Source: CAWCXF01 sp963799455 (GTDB lineage Bacteria > Pseudomonadota > Alphaproteobacteria > Rhodobacterales > Rhodobacteraceae). From it: 64,000 bases of DNA. Each line of letters starts with the position of its first letter. The stretch's first letter is position 1. The notes under the pieces were generated by a model. That model was not told where the DNA came from, ran no database searches, and was given only the letters and a program-made list of their open reading frames with translations. Shown piece by piece: positions 34,448-43,947 of the stretch. A program made the translations under genes and the position numbers. The stretch spans positions 62,001-126,000 of the forward strand of contig CAWCXF010000005.1 of assembly GCA_963799455.1 (NCBI GenBank). Direction: 5' to 3'.

Positions 34448-35611
34448 ATGCCCGTCATCAACCGACTCGCCGAGATGCAGCCCGAGATCGCCGAGTGGCG
34501 CCGCGACCTGCACCGCCACCCCGAGCTCCTCTACGACGTCCACCGCACCGCCGCGAAGGTGGCGAGCCTCCTGCGCGACTTCGGCTGCGACGAGGTGGTC
34601 GAGGGGGTCGGGCGCACCGGCGTCGTCGGCGTCGTCCGCGGCCGCTCGGACAGCTCGGGCCGCACCATCGGGCTCAGGGCCGACATGGACGCCCTGCCGA
34701 TCCACGAGACCTCGGGCGCCGAGTGGTCCTCCGAGACGCCCGGCGCCATGCACGCCTGCGGCCATGACGGCCACACCGCGATGCTGCTCGGCGCCGCCAA
34801 GTACCTCGCCGAGACGCGGCGCTTCGACGGCACCGCCGTCGTCATCTTCCAGCCCGCCGAGGAGGGCGGCGCGGGCGGCGAGGCGATGGTGAAGGACGGC
34901 CTGATGGAGCGCTTCGGCATCGACGAGGTCTACGGCATGCACAACTGGCCCGGCCGCCCCGCGGGCTCCTTCGCCATCCGCCCCGGCCCCTTCTTCGCCG
35001 CCGCCGACACCTTCGAGATCGTCGTCCGGGGCAAGGGCGGCCACGCCGCCAAGCCGCAGATCGCCGTGGACTCCACCCTCGCGGCCTCCCACGTCGTCGT
35101 GGCGCTCCAGTCCATCGCCTCGCGCAACGTCGATCCCGTCGAGCAGGTCGTGGTCTCCGTGACCTCCTTCGAGACCTCGTCCAAGGCCCACAACGTCCTG
35201 CCCGCCTTCGTGACGCTGCGCGGCACCGTGCGCACCCTCGACGCGGGCGTGCGCGACCTCGCCGAGGCGCGCTTGGGCGAGATCGCCCGCCTCACCGCCC
35301 AGGCCTACGGCGCCGAAGCGGAGGTCGCCTACGAGCGCGGCTACCCGGTGATGGAGAACTCCGAGGCCCAGTCCGAGTTCGCGGCCGAGGTCGCCCGCGC
35401 CGTCTCCGGCGAGTGTGCCGACTCGCCCCTCGTCATGGGCGGCGAGGACTTCGCCTACATGCTCCAGGCCCGGCCGGGGGCCTACATCCTCGTCGGCAAC
35501 GGCGACTCGGCGCCGGTTCACCACCCCGCCTACGACTTCGACGACGAGGCCATCCCGGCGGGGTGCTCGTGGTGGGCGGGCGTCGTGGAACGCAGGATGC
35601 CGGCCGCCTAG
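34448..35611 (+). CDS. M20D amidohydrolase, aminoacylase/hippurate hydrolase-like
   Basis: The 387-aa product matches HipO/AmaA-type amidohydrolases: WRRDLHRHPELLYDVHRTA at the start, GLRADMDALPIHE, the metal-binding HACGHDGHTAMLLGAAKYL, FQPAEEGGAGGEAMVKDGL and the C-terminal VMGGEDFAYMLQARPGAYI. It cleaves N-acyl or N-benzoyl amino acids in the cytosol. It follows argE by two bases, so the two are one operon. A palindromic element follows its stop. Confidence 0.94.
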   Translation: MPVINRLAEMQPEIAEWRRDLHRHPELLYDVHRTAAKVASLLRDFGCDEVVEGVGRTGVVGVVRGRSDSSGRTIGLRADMDALPIHETSGAEWSSETPGAMHACGHDGHTAMLLGAAKYLAETRRFDGTAVVIFQPAEEGGAGGEAMVKDGLMERFGIDEVYGMHNWPGRPAGSFAIRPGPFFAAADTFEIVVRGKGGHAAKPQIAVDSTLAASHVVVALQSIASRNVDPVEQVVVSVTSFETSSKAHNVLPAFVTLRGTVRTLDAGVRDLAEARLGEIARLTAQAYGAEAEVAYERGYPVMENSEAQSEFAAEVARAVSGECADSPLVMGGEDFAYMLQARPGAYILVGNGDSAPVHHPAYDFDDEAIPAGCSWWAGVVERRMPAA

Positions 35612-36282
35612 GATCCCGGGGGCATGCATGCCCCCGGACCCCCGCATCCTGCCGCTTCCAAGAGCCGTCGCGCCTCGTCTGCACACGAACTGAGCCGGGA
35701 TCGGTCCTCGCCGGGATGATGGCGGGCGCGCAGCGCGGTCGGCATCGGGCGGCACTCGTGGATCACCACCCTCGGGCCGATCCGCGCGCCCTCGGCCTGC
35801 CAGCTCCGCGCCAACGCGATCTGCGCGGCCTTCGTCGCCCCGTAGGCCCCGTGATACGCCTCCCCCACGCGCGGATCGTCGGGGAACACCGCCAGCCCTC
35901 CGGCCCCGAGGAGCGGCGCGACATAGGCGATCAGCCGCCGCGTGGCGATCACGTTGACCTCCACGCTCCGCGTGAAGTCGCGCTCGTCCACATGGGGCGC
36001 GGGCGAGAGCGGCGCGGCATGCACGGCGGTGTGAACCCACATCGCGACCCCGCCCCAGCGGTCGTGGATCCCCCGGCAGAGCCCCTGCATCGCCCCGTCG
36101 TCGGTCACGTCCATCGGCGCCAGCGTCGCCTGCCCGCCCCTCGCCCGGATCCGGTCGTCCAGCTCCTCGAGCCCGCCCACCGTGCGCGCGACGGCGACGA
36201 CGTGCAGGCGCGGCGCGAGCGCCTCGGCGACGGCGGCGCCGAGCCCGCGCGAGGCGCCGGTGACGAGGGCGGGCAGGGTCAT
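35608..36282 (-). CDS. Short-chain dehydrogenase/reductase family protein
   Basis: The 224-aa protein has the SDR glycine motif TGASRGLGAAVAEAL, an acidic DVTDDGAM, and the catalytic YGATKAAQIALARSWQAEGA (YxxxK). The usual catalytic serine segment reads LAVFPDDPRVGEAYH, without a clear Ser, so activity is uncertain. The last residues (GACMPPGS) are encoded by a palindromic repeat, and the stop overlaps that of the convergent M20 gene; a normal SDR of this type would end earlier. The substrate is unknown. Confidence 0.85.
   Translation of the reverse strand: MTLPALVTGASRGLGAAVAEALAPRLHVVAVARTVGGLEELDDRIRARGGQATLAPMDVTDDGAMQGLCRGIHDRWGGVAMWVHTAVHAAPLSPAPHVDERDFTRSVEVNVIATRRLIAYVAPLLGAGGLAVFPDDPRVGEAYHGAYGATKAAQIALARSWQAEGARIGPRVVIHECRPMPTALRARHHPGEDRSRLSSCADEARRLLEAAGCGGPGACMPPGS
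35616..35637. repeat. Palindromic element, CATGCATG core
   Basis: Core GGGGGCATGCATGCCCCC at 35618-35635, followed by GGACCCCCGC. It starts a few bases after the TAG of the M20 gene and lies within the coding 3' end of the convergent SDR gene. Confidence 0.9.
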
Positions 36283-36458
36283 GCGCTCCCAGTGGCCCGG
36301 CCCGCCGGGAGGGTCAACGCCCTCCGATGCCCTCGCCCCTCCGCGCCCCGCGCGGGGCCGCGCGCCCTTGACGTCCCCCGATGGCGCGATGATGTGCCTG
36401 ATCGCCCCGATCCTCCCGCCCCTGACGGCGGTCCCGGCGGGATGCGGGGGAGCGCGCG

Positions 36459-37391
36459 ATGGACTTCGTTCTGATCGGGCTGGGGCTCGTAGGCCTCCTG
36501 CTGGGCGGCGAGACGCTCGTGAGGGGCGCCGTGGGCGTGGCCACGCGCCTGGGCCTGCCGCCCATGGTGATCGGGCTGACGCTGGTGGGCTTCGGCACCT
36601 CGACCCCGGAGCTTCTGACGAGCGTCCAGGCCGCGCTGGCCGGCGCGCCGGGGATCGCCCTGGGCAACGTCGTAGGCTCCAACACCGCCAACATCCTGAT
36701 GATCCTCGGCATCGCGGCGCTGCTGGTGCCGGTGGCGGTGACGCCCGGCACCTTCCGGCGCGACGGCGCGGCGCTGGCGGCCGCGACCCTCCTCTGCGTG
36801 GTGGCGACGCAGACGGGGACGATCGGGCGCGTCTGGGGGGCGATGCTGTTGGCGGGGCTCGTCGCCTTCCTCGTCGTCACGCTGCGCTCGTCGCGCGCCG
36901 ACCCCGACGCGCCGGCGGAGGATCTGGCAGGGGCCCGCGCGCCGCTCTGGCTCTCGCTCGCGCTGAGCGTCGCGGGGCTCGTCGTCACCATCGTCGGGGC
37001 GAAGCTCCTCGTGGACGGCGCCGTGTCCGTGGCGCGGGAATTCGGGGTCTCCGAGGCTCTGATCGGCGTCACCATCGTGGCCGTAGGCACCTCGCTGCCG
37101 GAGCTGGCCACCACCCTCGTGGCCGCCCGCCGGGGCCAGAACGACGTCGCCTTCGGGAACATCATCGGCTCCAACATCTTCAACGTCCTGGGGATCCTCG
37201 GCATCACCGCCCTGGTCGAGCCGCTCGCCGTGGCCCCCGAGATCGCCGCGTTCGACGTCTGGGTGATGGCGGCCGCCACGGTGGCGCTGATCGCGGTCGC
37301 GGTGACGGGCTGGCGCATCACGCGCGGGGAGGGCGCGGCCCTGGTCGCGGCCTATGCCGCCTACCTGGCCTGGCTGGCCTCGACGCTGTGA
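36459..37391 (+). CDS. Calcium/sodium antiporter of the CaCA family
   Basis: The 310-aa integral membrane protein shows both alpha repeats of Na+/Ca2+ exchangers: GFGTSTPELLTSVQAALAGA with GNVVGSNTANILMILG in the first half, and AVGTSLPELATTLVAARRGQ with GNIIGSNIFNVLGILG in the second. Ten helices are expected, with the repeats inverted in the membrane. It resembles YrbG/MJ0091-type exchangers of about 320 aa. It stands alone, convergent with purF. Confidence 0.94.
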   Translation: MDFVLIGLGLVGLLLGGETLVRGAVGVATRLGLPPMVIGLTLVGFGTSTPELLTSVQAALAGAPGIALGNVVGSNTANILMILGIAALLVPVAVTPGTFRRDGAALAAATLLCVVATQTGTIGRVWGAMLLAGLVAFLVVTLRSSRADPDAPAEDLAGARAPLWLSLALSVAGLVVTIVGAKLLVDGAVSVAREFGVSEALIGVTIVAVGTSLPELATTLVAARRGQNDVAFGNIIGSNIFNVLGILGITALVEPLAVAPEIAAFDVWVMAAATVALIAVAVTGWRITRGEGAALVAAYAAYLAWLASTL

Positions 37392-37398
37392 GCGGGGC

Positions 37399-38844
37399 TC
37401 ACTCCGCCGCCTTCAACTGAAACCCCCGCCCCATCTGGTCGGCCGGCTCCACCGGATAGTCCCCCGAGAAGCACGCGTCGCAATACTGCGGCTGGGCGGC
37501 GTCGCGGCCCTCCGCCTCGCCCACCGCGCGGTAGAGGCCGTCGAGCGAGATGAAGCGCAAGCTGTCCACGCCGAGATGGGCGCACATCTCGTCCTCGGTC
37601 ATGTTGGAGGCGAGCAGCTTCGAGCGCTCGGGCGTGTCCACGCCGTAGAAGCAGGGCCAGGCGGTGGGCGGGGACGCGATGCGGAAGTGGACCTCCGCGG
37701 CGCCCGCGTCGAGCACCATCTCCTTGATCTTGCGGCTCGTCGTGCCGCGCACCACGCTGTCGTCCACCAGCACGACCCGCTTGCCGCGCACCAGCGCGCG
37801 GTTGACGTTGAGCTTGAGGCGCACGCCCATGTTGCGGATCTGCTCGGTGGGCTCGATGAAGGTGCGCCCGACATACTGGTTGCGCACGATCCCCATGGCG
37901 AAGGGGATGCCCGAGGCGGCCGCGTAGCCGATCGCCGCGGGCGTGCCCGAATCGGGCACGGGGCAGACGAGGTCGGCCTCGGCCGGGGCCTCGGCCGCCA
38001 GCACCCGCCCGATCGCCTCGCGCGTCTCGTAGACCGACCGGCCCCCGATGATCGAGTCGGGGCGCGAGAAGTAGACGTGCTCGAAGACGCAGAAGCGCGG
38101 GCGCTTGGGGCGGAAGGGGCGGAGCGACTCGACCTCGCCGCCCTCGATCACCACCATCTCGCCGGGCTCGACCTCGCGGACCAGCTCCGCGCCCACGATG
38201 TCGAGCGCGCAGGTCTCGGAGGCCAGCACATGCGCGTCCCCGAGCCGGCCCAGCACCAGGGGGCGCACGCCCAAGGGGTCGCGCACGCCGATGAGCTGCG
38301 AGGCGGTCATGGCGACGATCGAGAACGCGCCCTCGACGCGGCGCAGCGCGTCCTCCATGCGCTCGGGGATGGTGCGCTGGAGCGAGCGGGCCATCAGGTG
38401 GATGATGCACTCGCTGTCGGACGAGGACTGGAAGATCGAGCCGCGCTCGATCATCTCGCGGCGCAGGCTCTCGGCGTTGGTGATGTTGCCGTTGTGCGCG
38501 ATCGCCGCACCCCCCATGGCGAACTCGCCGAAGAAGGGCTGCACGTCGCGGATCGCGGTGGCGGCCTTGGTGCCCGAGGTCGAGTAGCGCACGTGGCCGA
38601 TGGCGATGGAGCCCGGCAGCGCCGCGATGACCTCGGCGGAGGTGAAGTTGTCGCGCACGTAGCCGAAGCGGCGCACCGAGTTGAAGCCGGCTTCGGGATC
38701 GTGGGCCACGATGCCGCCCGCCTCCTGGCCCCGATGCTGGAGCGCGTGCAGGCCGAGCGCGGTGAAGGACGCGGCCTCGGGCGCGCCGATCACGCCGAAG
38801 ACGCCGCACTCCTCGTGCAGATGGTCGAAGGGGTCGTGCGGCAC
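37399..38844 (-). CDS. purF: Amidophosphoribosyltransferase
   Basis: PurF makes 5-phosphoribosylamine from PRPP and glutamine, the first purine step. The 481-aa enzyme has the Ntn glutaminase part, with the nucleophile Cys at position 13 in EECGVFGVIG and the RYSTSG, HNGNI and SSDSE loops. The phosphoribosyltransferase part has VCPVPDSGTPAAIGYA and the PRPP motif RVVLVDDSVVRGTTSRKI. GTG 38844 is used: it follows GAACGAGA and gives a short N-terminus as in relatives with no long propeptide. It is next to cvpA, a classic pairing. Confidence 0.95.
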   Translation of the reverse strand: MPHDPFDHLHEECGVFGVIGAPEAASFTALGLHALQHRGQEAGGIVAHDPEAGFNSVRRFGYVRDNFTSAEVIAALPGSIAIGHVRYSTSGTKAATAIRDVQPFFGEFAMGGAAIAHNGNITNAESLRREMIERGSIFQSSSDSECIIHLMARSLQRTIPERMEDALRRVEGAFSIVAMTASQLIGVRDPLGVRPLVLGRLGDAHVLASETCALDIVGAELVREVEPGEMVVIEGGEVESLRPFRPKRPRFCVFEHVYFSRPDSIIGGRSVYETREAIGRVLAAEAPAEADLVCPVPDSGTPAAIGYAAASGIPFAMGIVRNQYVGRTFIEPTEQIRNMGVRLKLNVNRALVRGKRVVLVDDSVVRGTTSRKIKEMVLDAGAAEVHFRIASPPTAWPCFYGVDTPERSKLLASNMTEDEMCAHLGVDSLRFISLDGLYRAVGEAEGRDAAQPQYCDACFSGDYPVEPADQMGRGFQLKAAE

Positions 38845-38957
38845 TCTCGTTCCGATCTGGAGCGGCTGGCGCGCGCGACATCTAGCCCGCCGGACCCCCG
38901 GTGTCACGGACCCGTCGCAAAGAGGTGACCGCCAGGCCACAGCGCCGGGGGCGGGCC

Positions 38958-39512
38958 TCACGCCCCGCAGGCGACGACCAGCCCCTCGTATTGCTGCACG
39001 ATCCAGGAGGGCGCCTCGTCGGGCATGCGCGTCTCGATCTCGTCCTGGAGCGCCGAGAAGGCCACCGCGGTGCGCGAGCGCTCGACCGCGCCGAAGGCCT
39101 CCCCGGCCGAGGCGCGGTCGTAGATCACGAGCGCGATGGCCACGAGCGCGATGCCGCGCGCCACGCCGAAGAGGAAGCCGAAGGCGCGGTCGGCGCCGCC
39201 CAGGGCCGTGCGCTGCACCGCGCCCGACAAGAGCGGCGTGAAGATCGACATCAACAGCAGGCCGAGCGCGAAGACGGCGGCGAAGGCGGCGATGACGCGC
39301 AGCTCGCACGAGCCCGAGAGCGCCTCGCCCACGACCGGGATCTCGCCCACCAGCGGCTCGACCGCGGGCGCCAGCACGAAGGCCGCGAGCCCGGCCACCA
39401 CCCAGCCCGCGATGGCCATCGCCTCGCGCACCAGCCCGCGCGAGTAGGCGAGCACGGCCGAGAGCACGACCACGACGGCCACGATCGCGTCGACGATGGT
39501 GAAGCCGTCCAT
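38958..39512 (-). CDS. cvpA: CvpA family membrane protein
   Basis: The 184-aa protein has four membrane helices and the CvpA opening MDGFTIVDAIVAVVVVLSAV followed by AYSRGLVREAMAIAGWVVAG. CvpA is needed for colicin V production and envelope homeostasis in enterics; its molecular role is unclear. It sits between radA and purF, the usual radA-cvpA-purF order in alphaproteobacteria. Confidence 0.93.
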   Translation of the reverse strand: MDGFTIVDAIVAVVVVLSAVLAYSRGLVREAMAIAGWVVAGLAAFVLAPAVEPLVGEIPVVGEALSGSCELRVIAAFAAVFALGLLLMSIFTPLLSGAVQRTALGGADRAFGFLFGVARGIALVAIALVIYDRASAGEAFGAVERSRTAVAFSALQDEIETRMPDEAPSWIVQQYEGLVVACGA

Positions 39513-39537
39513 TGCGCCCCCCTGGACCCTCGCCGTC

Positions 39538-40902
<1,365 letters not shown>

Positions 40903-41306
40903 CGCGGTCATGTGGTGGCGACCGCCCCCGAGATCAAACGGCTGGCCGGTCCTTCCTGGGGAACCGGGCCGGGCCGGGGGAAGGTCAGGCGAAAGATGCC
41001 GGGGGTTGCCACCCCGCGGCCGCCGAGGCGACCGGTCGGCGCGGATGCCGGACCATGCCCGGGCGGGGGGTGCCGTGCCCGGGACCGGAGATCGTGGTGT
41101 GGCTCGACGGCGGCGGACCGCCGACGGGCGACTGGAAGGGATGCCGAGCGAGGTGGGGTCGGGCGCGAACGGCGGGCCCGGCCGCCACACCGCCGAGGAC
41201 GAGATGCGGGCCGCGCCCGCCGACCTCGGTCGCGCGCGCCCCGCGCCTCACACGGCTCGAGATCCAGGCCCGGCCGGCCTGCGGACGAGGTCGGCCGGAC
41301 GCTCGG
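40903..41306. other. About 400-bp spacer, nothing identified
   Basis: Between radA and the CHRD gene I see no gene, repeat-family member or conspicuous hairpin. The radA leader should lie within its first part. Open frames here have the random Arg/Gly/Pro composition of this genome. Confidence 0.55.
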
Positions 41307-41735
41307 CTACTGCGCGGCCTCGACCTGACCGCGGATCTCGCCGTCGGGGTGCTGCTCCGTGTGGACGTTCACGTAAGTCATCCCGTCCTGGAGCGCGGTC
41401 CACTGCTCCTCGGTGATCTCCGCGCTGCCGTCGGCCAGGCTGCCCGACATGTCGATCATCGGCGCCGCGTTCTCGCCCGCCGCCGCCGGCCCGTGGATGT
41501 GCGCCGCCGTGGGCTCGCCGCCGAGCCCGTCGACCTGGGTCGTCCAGGAGATCGTCATGGCCTCGGTGTCGACGGTGATGTCGGCGCTGCCGGAGCCCGA
41601 GCTGTCGGTCGGCGGCACCACCGCCGCCGGGCTCAGATCGGCGGTGTAGCTCACCATCTCGGCATGGGCGGCCGATGCGGCGATCATCGCCGCGACCGCG
41701 GCTCCCGCCATGAGCGGCATTCTGGATTTCGGCAT
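41307..41735 (-). CDS. Secreted CHRD-domain protein
   Basis: The 142-aa product has a signal peptide (MPKSRMPLMAGAAVAAMIAA, cleavage after AHA) and then one CHRD domain: VSYTADLSPAAVVPPTDSSG, SGSADITVDTEAMTISWTT, GEPTAAHIHGPAAAGENAAP and MTYVNVHTEQHPDGEIRGQV. The conserved His residues of HIHG and NVHT are in place. CHRD domains were first described in chordin; bacterial versions are secreted and of unknown function. GAGGGAG stands eight bases before ATG 41735, which rules out a longer start. Confidence 0.92.
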   Translation of the reverse strand: MPKSRMPLMAGAAVAAMIAASAAHAEMVSYTADLSPAAVVPPTDSSGSGSADITVDTEAMTISWTTQVDGLGGEPTAAHIHGPAAAGENAAPMIDMSGSLADGSAEITEEQWTALQDGMTYVNVHTEQHPDGEIRGQVEAAQ

Positions 41736-41860
41736 CGGATTTTCTCCCTCTGGATCCCGCGACATCCGTCGCGTCAGGAGGGCAACGCCTCGCCGGTCGG
41801 AAAGGTTTCAGCACCCCTTGCCCCGCCGCGGCGCGCCCACCCGCTCGCGGCCGTGCGCCC

Positions 41861-41922
41861 GCCTGCTCGCCCGCGGCCACGCGCAGGACGTGCCTACTCG
41901 CCCGCGGCCATGCGCAGGACGT
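41861..41922. repeat. 2 x 31-bp duplication of a gene's 3' end
   Basis: A 31-bp unit containing CTCGCCCGCGGCCAYGCGCA occurs twice with two mismatches. The right copy contains the last codons and TAG stop of the coiled-coil membrane protein gene; the left copy lies just downstream and has the stop position changed to a sense codon. A clear duplication of a gene terminus. Confidence 0.9.
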
Positions 41923-42646
41923 TGGCGGCGGGCTTCTCGGCCGTCCGGCCGATCTGGGGCAGGATCTCGTCGAGATCGGCCTGGAGCCTGGCGCGCTGGC
42001 TCTCCACCACGCTCTCCTCGAGCCCGACCGCCTCGCCCAGGCGCCCGATCTCGCGCGCGGCGTGGTGCGCCTTGGCGATCAGCTCGCGCATGCGCTCGAC
42101 CTCCTCCTGGCGCTGCTCGAGGAAGCGGCGCGCGCGGTCGAGCTTGTCGTCGGCGTAGGTCTCGGCGAGATGACGCGACTGCGCCGACATCTGGGCCGCG
42201 ACCTCGAGCACGTCGGGCTCCAAGGAGCCCAGGTCGGGATGCTCGCGCAGATGGGCCAGGCGCTCGCGCACGGCGTCGAATTCCGAGCGCATGCGGAAGG
42301 CGCCGCGGCGGTCGTCGGCATGGGCCGCGTGGTAGGCGCGCGCCACGTCCTCCATGCCGATGGCGAACCGGCGGTGGCTGGCCTCCAGCCGCATGACGCG
42401 CAGCGAGGAGGGCACGAGGAAGCCGAGCGCCACCAGGAGCGCCGTCGCGCCGATCTGGAGCGGCCGGCCGGCCTCCGCGGGCGCCTCGCCGACGCTCACG
42501 GGCAGCGAGAGCCAGGGCATCATGCCCAGGGCGGCGCCGATCGTGGCCGCGAGCGCGCCGGCGGCGAGGAGCGCGATCACGCCGATGGCGAGGGTCTGGA
42601 GCAGGTGCCGGGCCTGATAGGCGATCGCGGCCGCGTTCTTGATCAT
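41894..42646 (-). CDS. Membrane-anchored coiled-coil protein, so-called DNA repair protein of Rhodobacterales
   Basis: The 250-aa protein has two N-terminal membrane helices (LLQTLAIGVIALLAAGALAA and LQIGATALLVALGFLVPSSL) followed by a long helical region: VMRLEASHRRFAIGMEDVAR, AYHAAHADDRRGAFRMRSEF, REHPDLGSLEPDVLEVAAQM and a C-terminal coiled coil. This text resembles Rhodobacterales proteins that carry the database label DNA repair protein; I know of no experimental support for that label. A GGTGG sequence precedes ATG 42646. Upstream is a relatively AT-rich region with inverted repeats. Confidence 0.8.
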   Translation of the reverse strand: MIKNAAAIAYQARHLLQTLAIGVIALLAAGALAATIGAALGMMPWLSLPVSVGEAPAEAGRPLQIGATALLVALGFLVPSSLRVMRLEASHRRFAIGMEDVARAYHAAHADDRRGAFRMRSEFDAVRERLAHLREHPDLGSLEPDVLEVAAQMSAQSRHLAETYADDKLDRARRFLEQRQEEVERMRELIAKAHHAAREIGRLGEAVGLEESVVESQRARLQADLDEILPQIGRTAEKPAANVLRMAAGE

Positions 42647-42706
42647 GGTCGTCCCACCTTTGCGTGGAAGGGCGCCCGCGTCGCGCCGACCCCCCGCCCC
42701 CAACTA

Positions 42707-42724
42707 TAGGCGAAAAATCGCCTA
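42707..42724. promoter_or_regulatory. Inverted repeat, candidate operator upstream of the coiled-coil protein gene
   Basis: TAGGCGA-AAAA-TCGCCTA is a perfect 7-bp inverted repeat with a four-base centre, 60 bp before the start codon at 42646 in a locally AT-richer intergenic stretch. It does not match the alphaproteobacterial LexA box. It could be an operator or a leader hairpin; no regulator gene is adjacent. Confidence 0.5.
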
Positions 42725-42801
42725 CGCCCAGAGAAAAAGGTTGCGCGGCGTTTTAGCCCTCTCGCCCCAAGGCTTAACGCCACAAACGTTAATGGAGGCT
42801 G

Positions 42802-42819
42802 AACGCCCGAAGGGGCGTT
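42802..42819 (-). terminator. Hairpin at the alr stop codon, possible terminator
   Basis: AACGCCC-GAAG-GGGCGTT forms a 7-bp stem with a four-base loop and overlaps the alr TAA (42818-42820). A longer inverted repeat, GCTTAACGCC (42772-42781) and GGCGTTAAGC (42814-42823), encloses it and offers an alternative pairing. No T-tract follows, so termination would be weak or Rho-assisted. Confidence 0.5.
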
Positions 42820-43897
42820 AAGCGATGGGGCGGCCCGCCTCCGACGCGCCCGGCGGCGGATGCCCGCCATGGCGGCGCCGGTAGCGCCGGCCGAGCGCGG
42901 TCAGGATCTCGTAGCCGATCGTGCCGGCGGCCCGGGCGAGGTCGTCCACGCCCTGCCGGGCGCCGAGGATCTCCAGCGTGGCCGGCACCTCGTCGAGCGC
43001 GGTGACGTCCGCGGTCAGCAGGTCCATCGACACGCGCCCGATCAGCGGGCAGGGCACGTCGCCCGCGAAGACGAGGCCGAGCCCGCCCATCGCCCGGATC
43101 AGCCCGTCCGCGTAGCCCGCCGAGAGCGTGGCCACGCGCGAGGGCCGCGCCGCGCGCCAGGCGGCGCCGTAGCCCACGGTCTCGCCGGGGCTCACGTCGC
43201 GGACCTGGATCACCGGCACGTCGAGCCGGACGACGGGCAGGGCGTCGGCGAAGGGCTGGCCGCCGTAGAGCCCGACGCCGGGGCGCGCGAGGTCGAGATG
43301 GTAGCAGGGGCCGAGGAGGATCCCGCCCGTCGCCGCGAGCGAGCGCGGCGCCGCCACGCCTTCGGTCATCGAGCGGAAGGCGGCGAGCTGGGCCGGGTTC
43401 ATCGGGTGGCCCGGCTCGTCGGCGCAGGCGAGGTGGCTGACGACCATGGCGGGGCCGGCGGCGAGCATCTCGTCGCGCAGCGCGGCCCAGTCGTCGGGCT
43501 CCAGGCCGAGGCGGTTCATGCCGGTGTCGAGCTGGACGCCGAAGGGGTGGCCCGGCAGCGCGGCCTGGCGCGCCCACTGCTCGGGCGCGTTGATCATCGG
43601 CACCAGGCGGGCGTCGCGGATGGTCGCGGTGTCGCCCGGCCCGTGGCCGTTGAGGACGGCGATCGCGCACCCGTCCCCAAGCGCCGCGCGCAGCGTGGCG
43701 CCCTCGCCGGCCTGGGCCACGAAGAAGGTGCGCGCGCCCGTGCTTGCGAGCGCGCGGGCGACCTCTCCCGCGCCCAGCCCGTAGGCGTCGGCCTTGACGA
43801 CGGCGGCGGTCTCGACGCCGGCGCCCGAGAGCCGGTCGAGCGCGCGCCAGTTGGCGACGACGGCGGCGAGGTCGATGGTCAGCGTCGCTCGGGGCAT
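42818..43897 (-). CDS. alr: Alanine racemase
   Basis: This PLP enzyme (359 aa) interconverts L- and D-alanine for peptidoglycan. The PLP lysine is K35 in AAVVKADAYGLGAGEVARAL; the TIM barrel continues with GVQLDTGMNRLGLEPDDW, and the C-terminal domain has VGYGAAWRAARPSRVATLSA with the second catalytic tyrosine (GYGA), then GRVSMDLLTADVT. ATG 43897 gives MPRATLTIDLAAVVANWRAL. It lies 50 bp after the RND pump gene on the same strand. Confidence 0.95.
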   Translation of the reverse strand: MPRATLTIDLAAVVANWRALDRLSGAGVETAAVVKADAYGLGAGEVARALASTGARTFFVAQAGEGATLRAALGDGCAIAVLNGHGPGDTATIRDARLVPMINAPEQWARQAALPGHPFGVQLDTGMNRLGLEPDDWAALRDEMLAAGPAMVVSHLACADEPGHPMNPAQLAAFRSMTEGVAAPRSLAATGGILLGPCYHLDLARPGVGLYGGQPFADALPVVRLDVPVIQVRDVSPGETVGYGAAWRAARPSRVATLSAGYADGLIRAMGGLGLVFAGDVPCPLIGRVSMDLLTADVTALDEVPATLEILGARQGVDDLARAAGTIGYEILTALGRRYRRRHGGHPPPGASEAGRPIA

Positions 43898-43947
43898 CGG
43901 CGGCGACCTGGCGCGCCGTCCCGCCCGGTCAAGACGACGTAGGCCCG

